A DNA stretch of 28,150 nt from Ichthyophonus hoferi (GCA_002751075.1 NAOQ01000105.1:120916-149065); one strand, 5' to 3'; numbered from the stretch's first letter, positions 1 through 10,409 are shown. Notes: generated by a model not told the origin, from the letters alone. Translations and numbers: made by a program.

Positions 1-1059
1 TAATACCTCTGCCACAATCAGGGGATCCAGAGACTGATGTATTACAGAAACATCGATTCATTTGTATACTTCACTATTGCAAATGTATTATTAATTTGGT
101 TTGGGTTTTGTACCCATTAATATTTAGCTTTTAATATAAAATAATGCGCACTATGATTGTGATTTCATCCTATCAAGGTCGGTAGTACAATGGATGCTAT
201 CGATGCAGTTACATTGTACTTTTACTCTGTGAGTAAGACCTTATTGCACTCCAGGGAGTCAGTCACAAGTGTCGCTACGTTAGTAAAATAAAATATTCCT
301 GTCTCTGCCAGACTTGCTCTGTAAGTGATATGCATCTGGCATCAGGAAACCATTTGAACATACTACATAGTACAAAAACTATACAATATACGTAAATAAA
401 TTAGAGTTGGTGCTACATTTTTAGCATAAATAAATTTAACTAATAGCAGGTGTAAATAAGAGTATGTGATACAGTGGTTGAAATGGAAGAATTGAAAGAA
501 TAGTTCAGTACACTGTATCTAGTAAAAACGTCTAACCAATGACACCTCAAAGTTAATTTAAAAAAATTAAAATAACACAACCACGAAGGAGGGGTCAAGT
601 AAACTACGTACAGGAATTAACCAAGATTGTGCTTTGTAATACAACAATTATTAGATATGGAAAGATAAATGATTAAATCCAAGTATACACATGTGTGCGC
701 ACCTGGTAGCTCTTTAAAAACTTTCCAAATCAATAATTGAATAGTCACAACGACATTGCTTATTTTAACTGCTTTCCTATTTAGTGTTATTTTATGCGTT
801 CTAGTCAACAGGTCCTGCAAATGTGCACACTCCATAAAAATCAAATTAGAGCACAGAAAGAAAGTATTTGCTGTGTTCGATTTTACTCCATCTTCGTAAA
901 TTGTGTTCAAAGTTTTAGTGCCGTAAATAAAATAAAAAAGGAGGGGGAAAAGGGAATGTATAAAGTTGTCTAGAAATAGTATTGAGGTTGTGTTAAAAAG
1001 CGTGTAGGAATATTAGGCAATCTGTGCAATTAACACCGTGTTAAGTCTAATGTTTATTT
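1..1059. other. AT-rich stretch with one weak open frame
   Basis: No gene is recognised here. The longest open frame runs on the minus strand from 910 to 617 (about 97 codons); it lacks a convincing ATG near its start, although an internal ATG opens the stretch MECAHLQDLL. It has a possible splice donor after ELPG (CTACCAG followed by gtgcgc), so it could be a decayed exon, but I know no family for it. A small inverted repeat (agtacaatg / cattgtact, about 185-219) is the only other structure seen. Confidence 0.3.
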
Positions 1060-1820
1060 GTGTTTATTAGTGTTCCCGATTATATGTGTGAGCGGCTGTT
1101 TTGTTTACTAGTGTTTCCGCATATGTGTGAGAGGCGGACTGAATTTTATTTTACTAGTGTTTCCACATATGCCTAGGTATGCCAGGGGCCCTTATTATTA
1201 GTACTTTTTGTCCCTTTTATCCTTCCGCGACATGTGTTGATCATGAGTGTCAATTATAAATCGGTTCATCAATATTAATGGGACCGGTCGTAAGAAATTC
1301 AGTTTATGAGTAGTTTCGTTTTATTTTTGATGGCATGAGCGCCAAATTTGGGTGGCCAGCCAGATGCGTGTCTTGAGGGGCCTTTACTCATTTCGTTTCC
1401 ATTTGAACTTTCCCGATCTTTGCTTATCGTGTTAATTGTGATTACCCCTTGCACTGGGACCGATTGTAAATATTGTTATTGGCTAATGTAATTACCACGA
1501 AAGATCACAGTCCCACTAGAATTGTCTGATCTTATCCTCATGTCAATGGCTCCTTAACTACCCCATTAATGTGTATTCTAAAAAAAAAAATCTATATTTA
1601 GAAAGTATACTGTCTTACACAGACTGGGAGGACTCTTGTTGTTGCAGTGATACCGAATAAAGCTACATATTTTTAACTCAAATCCTCTCTTTGTGTATCG
1701 ACAAATCAATTTACCTGGTTAGGAACATAATGCAATTAACTACTATAAGACTGATAATGTCAGGATCCGCTTATTATCACGCGTTCATTCGGAGTTAATA
1801 GTTATGTAATACTTAGCATA
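1060..1820. repeat. Dispersed LTR-like repeat, copy 1
   Basis: This block shares several collinear segments with 19070-19500 (a tatgtgtgagcggc motif, a 90-bp core with ttattggctaat and gaattgtctgat, and the downstream part 1698-1817). The same 90-bp core lies in both LTRs of the element at 2501-4517. A second segment, 1570-1690, containing actcttg, gtgatac and gaataaag, recurs at 23370-23470. The pattern looks like old solo LTRs or LTR fragments. Alignment was by eye, so the outer limits are approximate. Confidence 0.55.
1068..1172 (+). repeat. Three short tandem units inside repeat copy 1
   Basis: Three diverged units of about 40-50 bp follow each other, each with a core like tagtgtttccgcatatgtgtgag. 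The third is shortest and ends in cacatatgcc. The related copy at 19 kb shows only one such unit, so the expansion is local to this copy. Confidence 0.5.
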
Positions 1821-1968
1821 TCTGTACGCCGTGCATACAAAAAAGTTAAAGCACACCGTAATTCAGCATTTCTTCTTCTTCTAAACAAATATAGGCCTCT
1901 CTCTACTTACTTCCATAAAAGTTTAACATATTTTACATATTGTTGCCACCTAACATTTTTCTTTCCAG

Positions 1969-2157
1969 CTATTTATTGCAATAGATATCGTTATAAGCTA
2001 ACCCAATGTGCTGAGTAGTGAGGGAATTAGGCATTCGTTGCTTTTGAATGCTGAGCCACACTATCTTCGAGATAAATAGATAAGTGAAGAAAATAACCCC
2101 AGTAATCATAGGATAGCCTTTCTCATATACACGTATGAACCCGTACAAATCATACAT
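1969..2157 (-). CDS. Possible small single-pass membrane protein
   Basis: This is a 62-residue frame with a true ATG (2157) and a stop at 1969. It reads MYDLYGFIRVYEKGYP, then a hydrophobic segment of about 20 residues (roughly 18-37, ITGVIFFTYLFISKIVW), then a polar tail rich in Gln, Asn and Lys. Size and layout resemble small accessory subunits of mitochondrial inner-membrane complexes (for example ATP synthase subunits j or f), but I see no diagnostic motif and this comparison is only a guess. A four-codon upstream ORF (ATG TAT GTA TGA) lies just before the start. It may also be a chance ORF in AT-rich DNA. Confidence 0.3.
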   Translation of the reverse strand: MYDLYGFIRVYEKGYPMITGVIFFTYLFISKIVWLSIQKQRMPNSLTTQHIGLAYNDIYCNK

Positions 2158-2500
2158 ACATAATGTAACAAGTGGTTAGTGAGAATTTTAAAAATTAAGA
2201 AAATAAATTGCTAAAACATTAAGCAGTACTGCAAAACTAATTTCTACATCAATTAATGGCTGTTGCATTCCTTGAATCATCCAAGTAAATACTGGATATT
2301 CAAAATTTAAAAAATTCCTATCAAAAGGTTTACAAAACGAAATACACATGCGGGTAAAGGCCGTTGTGGGATGAATGAGTGGTTACTTGTTGGTAAATGC
2401 TACTATAACTCAAGATTAATAAGCTATGTATTTGAATGGATAAAATGGTTTATTATTAATTGTATATTCCACCTCATTGTAGGAAGTGTTTATCGGAATC

Positions 2501-2907
2501 TATTGGAAATAGGACTAATATCTGTTGTACTGAGTTCCATCAGATAGTCGTAGTCAGCTAAAGGGCAAGCTGATGCTTTTATCAGCTGCTCTTGAATCTC
2601 TCTCTCTATAGACATAATATAAAAATATAAAGCACATAAATAAAATGGAAATGATAACGACTGGGAACAGTCAATTGTGACGACTGAAAACCAGGTTTTT
2701 TATTAGTTGTTTTTGTTACTACTCATATATTTTCCGATCTTTGCTAAAGGTGATACAAGCAATAGCCTAAATGGGACTAATCATAATAAAATATTTATTG
2801 GCTAATACAATTCATGACAGATCACCGAGCCCACTAGCATTGTCTGATCTTATCCTAATATTTTATGCCATCATGTATTATTTGGTAGCTTGGTTATGTA
2901 TTGAACA
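2501..2907 (-). repeat. 3' LTR of the relic
   Basis: This is the left direct repeat of the 2501-4517 element; given the minus-strand gag-like frames it would be the 3' LTR. It ends in tgaaca, compatible with a TGTT...AACA terminal pattern. Its core at about 2765-2865 is shared with repeat copies at 1.45 kb and 19.2 kb. Confidence 0.65.
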
Positions 2908-4125
2908 CTACTTCCAACACACTCTATTTACCTAATAATAGCCTATGCTATTATGGTCATAAAAAAGAGTTTAAATGAAAAAAAAGCTCCAATAAATTTT
3001 TGGCTGCTTGGAATGTTAGGCTAGTTTTGGCATTTGTCAAAGAGTATGCTGCTTGTCATGCGAGCATTTGCGTTGTCTCCATAAAGGAGTACTCTCCCAG
3101 TGTCCTTATATCCTTTTGTTGAGAAATCCATATCAGAATATTCTACGAGGTAGATGAGTCCAAGTTTATAAACATGTCCTCGTTTGTCTGAATTTATAGG
3201 CATTGGCATTTGCTTTAGAAACATGGGCACATCTAGGTAGCTGTGGAGGTAGGTAGCCTTTGTATCTAGTTGTTCTAGGTCATACTCACGTGATTATGTT
3301 ATGTTTAGCTGTAGTCTAATGTTCACAAATGAGAATATGATGCTTAAAATTGTGGGATAGTCCACATTCTGTTTTTCTTGGAATTCCTGTGCTACAAGGT
3401 GTGGGTTGTGTCCAACTCCTGATTGCGGAGGAGCCGTAAGTGGGTTGTACTTGGTTGGAGCATTGATTTTTGTTGAAACCTACTGCCGGCCCACTTCCAA
3501 AAGTGCTCTTTCTCTCAGGCCTAGAATAGATGTCTGTAAGGTCCTCAGCAGGAATTGGTGTAGGAGGGCGGGCCATGGAAACAATCGACGCTCTCTCTGA
3601 AACTGATGCCTTGTCAGAATTAATGCTCGTGAATTACTCTTGATGACGTCATCGATTGGAATAGCATTGAGAGATGTTGTGTAGACAAATTTCTTGTGCG
3701 AGTCTTGCACATCTCAGTTAATTCGTTTATTGATGCAGTGGTTGAGACGGCAAACTCTTGCTTTTGCGCTGTGAAAGTAGCATTAGATTGCGCCATTTGC
3801 TGCTGGAGGGATATGAGGACGGCATCGTAGATAGATGAGTCAGCCATTATTGTAATTGGTGTAGTGAGAGGGAGGAGGAAGATTTAGATGGGGCGCTGTC
3901 AGGTGCAATACTAGTTTGGACTGTGGTGATGCGCTGGTGCGATAAGGTGGCCCTGGTAATGCCGGAAAACAGAGGACCGACACCAGATGACTGAGCAATG
4001 TGCTCTTCTTCGAGTTGGGTATCTGAAGAGATATTAACCAACGGGAAAGACTACTGAAGTGGATTCAGCAAGAGATAGAGAAGAGTAGTGACGTAACGTG
4101 GAGGCGTGACTAGAGTCAATAACCC

Positions 4126-4517
4126 TGTTGGAAATAGGACTAGTATCTGCTGTACTGAGCTCTATCAAATGGTCGCCATCAAATAAAGGGCAAGCTAGCA
4201 CTCATCAGCTGCTCTTGAATCTCTCTCTCTATAGACATAATGTATAAACATAAAGTACATAAATGAAATGGGAAATGGTGATGACTGAGAGCAGTCAATT
4301 GTGACGACTGAAAACCAGTATTTTTTATTAGTTGTCTTTGTTCCTTTTGTACACTTCTTTGCTTAAGGTGATACAAGCAATAACCTAAATGGGACCAATC
4401 ATTAAAATTTATTATTGGCTAATACAATTCATGACAGATCACTGAGCCCACTAGGATTGTCTGATCTTATCTTAATATTTTATACTATCATGTCCTTATT
4501 TGGAATAAGCGGTAACA
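4126..4517 (-). repeat. 5' LTR of the relic
   Basis: This is the right direct repeat, with the cleaner ends (TGTTGGAA at 4126 and GGTAACA at 4517). The gag-like frames begin about 85 bp below its inner edge, as expected for a minus-strand element. I could not identify a convincing tRNA primer site next to it. Confidence 0.65.
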
Positions 4518-4532
4518 AATGACATGAACATT

Positions 4533-4977
4533 TTTGTTCCAACTGAATCTAATGTACTTTTTACACTTGTAGTATCAACCTTATCACCCTGGGCCAGGCA
4601 CTCAATCGGGCTGTTGTAAAATATAGTGATTATGAATTTGACTGTACCTTCGTGACCCATAAAATATATTCATCCTTTCCAACAGAGGCTAAGCATCCAA
4701 AACTAATATAGCTATCATCCGGGAACAAAGTCAAGGCGTTTGTGACTTCAACATTCCCGGAGGACCGGACTGTTCTACTTTTATTCGTGTGCATCCCAAC
4801 GCCTTGACTTTGTTCCCGGATGATAGCTATATTAGTTTTGGATGCTTAGCCTCTGTTGGAAAGGATGAGTATATTTTATGGGTCACGAAGGTACAGTCAA
4901 ATCCATAATCACTATATTTCACAACAACCTAATTGATACTCCAAGTGTGAAAAGTAAATTAAATTCCGACAGGGTTA
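4533..4977. repeat. Foldback with near-perfect 129-bp arms
   Basis: The arms 4612-4740 and 4798-4926 are inverted copies with no gaps and only three differences, all transitions, around a 57-bp loop (4741-4797). Weaker inverted similarity continues outward to about 4533 and 4977 (acttgtagtatcaa against the complement of ttgatactccaagt), apart from about 30 extra bases in the left arm. Read outward from the loop, each arm encodes the same open stretch, beginning NALTLFPDDSYISFG and including GKDEYILWVTKVQSN. On the plus strand the frame continues across the loop. I do not recognise the protein. RNA from either strand would form a long hairpin. Confidence 0.85.
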
Positions 4978-4981
4978 TGGT

Positions 4982-5019
4982 TCCAGCACGCTTCCACTGC
5001 GCAGTGGAAGCGTGCTGGA
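4982..5019. repeat. Perfect 38-bp palindrome
   Basis: The 19 bases centred leftwards from 5000 (tccagcacgcttccactgc) are exactly complementary to the next 19, with no spacer. It is GC-rich (about 60%) in a region near one-third GC. It abuts the foldback above and lies at the end of the minus-strand coding-like segment 5017-5145, whose frame reads through it as SSTLPLRSGSVLEP. It could be a cruciform, a hairpin end of a mobile element, or a protein-binding site. Confidence 0.9.
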
Positions 5020-5437
5020 CAAAGAGTGTCCTTTGAAAAAATCCCTTAAACTGGGGTCGAGTTCCTCCAAAAGATTTCTGCCTATTTCCTCTTCACTATC
5101 AGAGTAGAATTTCACCCATAACTTCTTCTTATCGCTCACGGGTCCTTTCTGTTATATGCGTTACGTTAATAAAATAATTGTACAGAAGACTTTGTTTCTT
5201 TGTGTATTTATTAAGTGTTTGTTACGGTAGTATCTAGAAGAGAAGTATTAACTCCTAACCATCACCAGAGTCAAGCGGAAATCAGTAATACTTTCAGCAA
5301 CTAAGTTAGGATCCGTGGGCGGTAAGAAGTTACGTGTGGAACTCTTCTCTGATAGTGAAAAGGAAAAAAGTAGAATTTTTTTTTTGGAGAAACTCGGCTC
5401 CAATTCAAGCAATTTTGTAAACGGACATCCTCTGTCC
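5017..5437. repeat. Head-to-head pair of related coding-like segments
   Basis: Segment 5017-5145 (minus) and segment 5309-5437 (plus) are diverged inverted copies, each 129 bp, pointing outward from a 163-bp spacer (5146-5308). The minus copy reads KKKLWVKFYSDSEEEIG then LLEELDPSLRDFFKGHS; the plus copy reads KKLRVELFSDSEKEKS then FLEKLGSNSSNFVNGHP. Both are preceded by possible splice acceptors (cag/aag before GGACCC and ttag before GATCC). Conservation is better at protein than at DNA level, hinting at former selection. The plus copy stays open to 5641. The acidic SDSE motif recalls N-termini of some DNA transposases (piggyBac-like), but no transposase core is present, so identity is open. 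Confidence 0.6.
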
Positions 5438-5641
5438 CTAGAGAGTGAGACTGAATCTTTAAGCTTCCCAGATTCCGGCAGTAGTGTAGTAATTGTTTAT
5501 AGATCCTGTAGAAAGAGCTTAATATTGGGAAAACAAAAACCCAAATTATGCACTTGTTCATATACGCAACCAAAAACTATACATAAACTGATTTATGATG
5601 CATTATTTTTATTTTATAATATATTAAATAATTCTTTCTAA

Positions 5642-6423
5642 TATTTATTATTTAATTTAATTTTAATTATTAAAAATGAAATGTTATATTCATCATAAAT
5701 AGGCGAACAGAGTGAACAATTTATGGCAAGTAATTTTATTCCTGGGTCACAAATACATAGTAGTACTAATAGAGATGCAAATTTTAGAATTGAGCCAGTC
5801 CGCTCGCTCCACTATATCAGCATTTGGTAATTGTGACCTTCCTAAAGTTCTATTAGCCTTCAGCGCATCTTACTCTCAGCGATTAAGATTTTAGGTTTTT
5901 ATAAATAAAAAACAAATTTCCATTTTACATACTCATTTTTGTTCAAAAATATACCCAATTTAATCTTACTTTAAAACAATTTCATATTTTATTAGTTTCA
6001 TAATTATGTATTTTAATAATAACTATATATATATATATATATTATCAAAAGCGTTTCAAACTATGCTAAATATTCAAATGTAGACTTTTATAGTGCCAAT
6101 CATATAAGGAGTCTAGATGAGATTTCTGACCAATAAACAATACGAACGAATAATAGCAGATGCGATAGATGCTAGCACACCTAAACATTTGTTTTTATAC
6201 AAATGTAAACAAATTTTTATATGATTAAGGGATGGGTTTGTAAATAATAATAATAATTAATAAAGCAAGAGTAGATAAGAAGAGTTGGAAAAAATTTATG
6301 GGTAACACACAGACAAAGAGCTATCCAAATGCGATAGGGGATATAGCGACAATAATTGCTATTATATGCAGGTAATTGCTAGTAATTATATTTGTAGTTC
6401 ACACTGTCCGTCAACACCTTATT
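5642..6423. other. AT-rich upstream region of the RluA gene
   Basis: No supported gene is seen. An open stretch at about 5703-5830 (SEQFMASNFIPGSQIHSS) has a possible acceptor before it (aaatag) and a possible donor after it (ttg followed by gtaatt), but nothing it clearly joins to. The region holds a TA microsatellite at 6024-6043, an inverted repeat acatttg/caaatgt at 6185-6206, and an AAT run near 6243. The promoter of the plus-strand gene starting at 6424 must lie here; I cannot place a firm TATA box. Confidence 0.4.
6024..6043. repeat. TA microsatellite
   Basis: A run of about ten TA dinucleotides in AT-rich non-coding DNA about 380 bp upstream of the RluA-type gene. Confidence 0.9.
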
Positions 6424-9400
6424 ATGCTTATGATGTCATTAAAGCAGGGGCTTACCACATGTTCTTCCATGCCAAAGATATGTCGCTACGTTACCATCCA
6501 GCACTTTCCAATATTTTCACCAACGTCTTCAAATATTGTGCGGTGTTTCATGGTTGCAGCCGCCGTATCTCCTATTAACAATATACAGCACGATTTAACT
6601 ATATCCAGCAATGAAGATAAAATTTCCAATAAGGAGAAGATAATTCAAGAGCATATAGAACCAGAAAAAAATAAGATTGAAAATAAAGAGGATAAAGAAA
6701 AAGGCCATGAAGGCAGCGGGTTATACAACCATAAAACCTCTGAAAAATATTTAGGGAAAGGTATGACTAATAATCAGAAAGATAGCAACAACAGTACACG
6801 TACACCTGAGACAGAGAAGAAAGAAACCAAAAAAATTACTAGCTCTAAAGAACTAGACATGATATTTCCTTCAAGGGTATTATACTCAGATAAACATATT
6901 CTCGTTGTCAATAAACCACCTGGTGAGTGTATTAAGGGTCTGTACTTATCATTCCATATCTTATCTTCCTTGCAGTGTGCAAAATTCACCAAAAGTACCC
7001 TTGGTATTGCTCTGTCTTTCTTTATTTTTTTTGAAATGCCATATGAAACTGAATTATAAATTGTGAACATTAATATGAAAGTTTTGTTGGTTTTTATATC
7101 TTATTTTTTATGCAGTCCCCTCTATTCTCTTATCCTCCCATTGTTTCCTCCCAATTTCTTTCTGGTAGATATATTAGTGTGTGTAAAGATGTTTATTTAT
7201 TAATAACACTCATGCAAGAGGTTAAATAGATAAAGTTTAATAATTGTATATGCGCATGTGCATGATTGACGTGGCGATGGTAATTTGAGATTGGTAATAA
7301 TGTGCAATGTGGTGAGGACTGTCTACATTACATGGAAGTACCACTATTTAGGTGTTAAACCTTAATGACCAAGGCTGAATACAAGAATAGAAAGATGAAA
7401 CCATAAGAATTAATATGTATGCAATTGACAGCATGTTTGTCTATGTCTTTTTCCCCACTGCTGATGTTCCAAGCTACCTAACCGTGTTATTTATGATAAT
7501 ATCCTTTTATTATCTTGCGTTATTTACCCATCCTCTCTACAGGAGTACCTAGCATACCAGACGTTACCCAACATCCAGATATGCACTCTGCAGCTATGCG
7601 ATACGTGTTACAAGACAAAAGAGATAGACTGGACAGCGTGGAAAAAGAAAGGCAGAGGTATAGAAACCCAATTTCATCTACATTTATCCCTAAGCCCCAA
7701 CCATACTACAAGGATGCAGACTACGCGTATGTGCTTCATAGAATTGATAGACCTGTTTCAGGGGTAATGTGCTTTGCAAAATCGCGACCTGCAGCTGTCA
7801 AGCTAATGGAAATGTTCAAGCAAAAGAAAGTGAAAAAAAAGTACTTAGCGGTAGTAAACGGAGTGTTGGAGGGAGAGGGGACATGGTGCGGATGGCTAGG
7901 AGTCAACCATCACACTAATGTCGTTAGAGTTATGGTCAGTGGAGACTCCGTAAAGGCGGTCCTACAACGTTTGAGGGAAATAGATCCTCTTTCTTCTAAA
8001 GGAAAGAGAAGAAAAAACAAAGTTAGTGACCCTATGACAGATAATATGAAAGGGAATGATGGAATATTAGAGGAAGATGCAGTAGATTTGAGGGAAGGGG
8101 ATAACAGGTCAGATGTAATAGATACATCCAAGAAGGAGAATTTGTCCCAACATGATATAATGGATGACTTGAGGAAAGTAGCAGCCATGTCTAATAATAA
8201 TATAGTACCATCCACCCCTGAATATAGTAACAGCACAGAAAAGACCAACGAATCCTTTAAAAGTATATGGGAGAAAGGTAGTATGGCCATAACTGAGTGG
8301 AAAGCTTTACAGCATATAACACTAAAGAACGGAAGAAAGCAAACCCTTCTCTCTCTCGTCCCTCGGACAGGTAAACAACATCAGTTAAGAGTTCAAGCAG
8401 CCCATGCAGGGCATCCAGTGGTTGGTGATACCAAATATGGAGCAGTCCAGCGACTTCAAGATTTCTCTATTGCACTTCATGCCACATCTATGACCCTCCC
8501 GTGTTACGGTAAAGGAGCTCCCACTTTTTCTACATTTGAGGCCCCACAACCAGTAAGTTGGAACGGAAGGTTCAGATTAGACCCAATAAAACCTGATAAG
8601 GAGGAGGTAGAGATAAATAAAAAGGAAGGGGATAATCGTAATGAAGGTGAAAATAATAATGAACAATATGATGACGATAGACTAGAGAGAGGATCTACAA
8701 TATCTGGGACACTACGACCAGTTAGAAAGCGGAGAGATGATAGAGACTATGGTAGGAACAACCATGAGGAAAATTATCCAAGAGAGAGTGAATATAAGCT
8801 GGAAATGAATGAAAGTAATAAGAGTAATGAGCAATATGACGAGAGTAGAATGAATATAGGATCTACGAGAAGTAGGACACAACGACAGGATAACAGGTAT
8901 AGAGATAGTAGATCCTATGGAAATTATGGTAGGAATAACCACAATGAAAGTTACCCAAAGGAGAGTGAAAATAAGCTAGAGCTGAATGAAAATAGTGAGA
9001 GTAATGAAAGTGAAAATAGAAATGAACAATATGATAAAAATAGAATACAGATGAGAGATAGGACACAACGACAGGATAACAGATATAAAAATAGTGGAAA
9101 CTATGAAGATTATGGTAGCAAAAACCATAGTGAAAGTTATCTAAAAGAGAATGAATATAATCGGGAGATGAATGAAAGTGATAAGAGTAATGAACATGAA
9201 AATAATAATGAGCAGTATCATAAGACTAGGATAGAGAGATCTACAAGATATAGGACACCACGAGAGGATAACATGTATAGAGAGAGTAGGGACAATAAAG
9301 ATTATGGCAGGAATAATCATAATGAAAGCTATCCAAAGGAGATTAAAAATAAGCTAGAGATTAATGAAAATAATGAGAGTAATGAACGTGAAAATAGAAA

Positions 9401-9680
9401 AGAACAATATGATAAGAATAGAATGGAGATAAGATCTACAAGAGATAAGACACCACAACGGGATAACAGGTATAGGGAGAGTGGTACCTCTGAAGATTAT
9501 GGTAGGAACAACTATAATGAAAGTTACCTCAGGGACAATGATTATAAGTTGGAGAGCAAATCCGGCTTAGCTGAAACAGTTGGAGAGAATTACTCCAGCT
9601 GGTTGACCAAGGGAGAAGCCTTACCTGCTAAAAGGAAGCCTCGGAAAGTAAGAACAACCAGAAGATGGCGTACGTTTTAG
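6424..9680 (+). CDS. RluA-family pseudouridine synthase with repetitive tail
   Basis: The gene has two exons (6424-6922 and 7543-9680; 620-bp phase-1 intron gtgagt...ctacag) giving 878 aa. The family isomerises uridine to pseudouridine in structured RNA. The catalytic motif is HRIDRPVSG at residues 232-240, with the expected aspartate D235. The domain opens with ILVVNKPPGVPSIPD across the splice junction and closes with RTGKQHQLRVQAAHAGHP then VGDTKYG (from residue 441). About 100 hydrophilic residues (roughly 305-410) interrupt the domain, and a charged Asn/Glu/Arg/Tyr-rich tail fills 515-878, so the protein is over twice the usual size. The first ATG of the frame (6424) gives an N-terminus with Ser, Arg and Lys that might be a mitochondrial presequence; ATGs at 6430 and 6433 are alternatives. 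RPUSD-like or fungal organellar enzymes are the nearest types. The subfamily is not certain. Confidence 0.9.
8660..9565 (+). repeat. Five in-frame repeats in the RluA tail
   Basis: Five degenerate units carry the core YGRNNHNESYPKE followed by KLE(L/M/I)NE. The Tyr codons of the YG motif lie at 8748, 8925, 9111, 9303 and 9498, so the unit is 59 to 65 codons long and varies only by whole codons. Units also share NEQYDxxR and TxRxDNRY. Reading frame is kept through every unit, which supports selection on the protein rather than drift of satellite DNA. Confidence 0.85.
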
Positions 9681-10409
9681 TTTATACAGCAGATAAGCTC
9701 AGTGTTTGTTAATAGTTAATATCTAGTTTCATTCAATTTTCTAGTACATATTATTACTTTTTGCTTATTTGGCAATTCTACATTTTACCACCCATCTATT
9801 TGCTGTAATATTATATATACAGCGTTACAGGATTATTCGTTTTGTATTCACCACAATAACCAAATATTACTTTAGTGGCCGTGTATGCAATATTTTTATT
9901 TGTGGTACTGAATTGTGTATTATCACGTATATATTTACCTACGCCCTATTCCTTTGATTTTTAATCTATGTCGATTTACTATTAATTTACGTTCTCTTTG
10001 AATCACAGCTTTAATTTTTAAGTATAACACTATATTTTAAGTATCTTTATCAATTTGGAGTACACAAACACACATATAATACGTATCTCTTTTGCCGGTT
10101 TGGTATTATTTTCCTTATTAATTCTATGCCTCTAATACGAGGTAAACATTCAATTGCATTAAACGACTGGGTAGGTGTACTATGGACACTCATTACCTAC
10201 AACTATATACATACATCTATAGCTTTACATGCACTCTTGGCTGTAAGGATAGGCCACTGTCAGAATCATGACACACCTTTGTTATTATTACAAGACTACA
10301 TATTTACTTCTATTTACTACACCAAGTCTACTATTTAGATACTGAATTGATAGAACCTTTAAGTTCTCAGTACTGTGGCCTTGTAGTATTGTTATTATCT
10401 CACCTATTA

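Larger units (their letters stand above)
2501..4517 (-). mobile_element. Short LTR retroelement relic, internally reduced
   Basis: Two direct repeats, 2501-2907 and 4126-4517, flank a 1.2-kb interior. Both share the segments gctgctcttgaatctctctc, gtgacgactgaaaaccag and catgacagatcac, and agree at roughly four bases in five by eye. The better copy has LTR-like ends, TGTTGGAAATAG and GGTAACA. Coding scraps in the interior lie on the minus strand and look gag-like (one begins MADSSIYDAVLISLQQQ), so the element reads right to left. No reverse transcriptase, integrase or protease region is present. It is broken, with several breaks, and LTR divergence suggests it is old. The family (Ty3 or Ty1 type) cannot be fixed from gag remnants alone. 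Confidence 0.7.

Noticed and set aside
5315-5641. Plus-strand 108-codon frame as a complete gene
   Set aside because: Only its first 40 or so codons are related to the inverted partner; it has no ATG start and its end is AT-rich low-complexity sequence.
6366-6578. Overlapping plus-strand ORF at the start of the RluA gene
   Set aside because: It is an alternative frame over the first exon; the 6424 frame runs into the conserved domain.
7910-8290. 126-codon minus-strand frame inside the RluA gene
   Set aside because: Antisense shadow of the hydrophilic insertion; no family and no independent signals.
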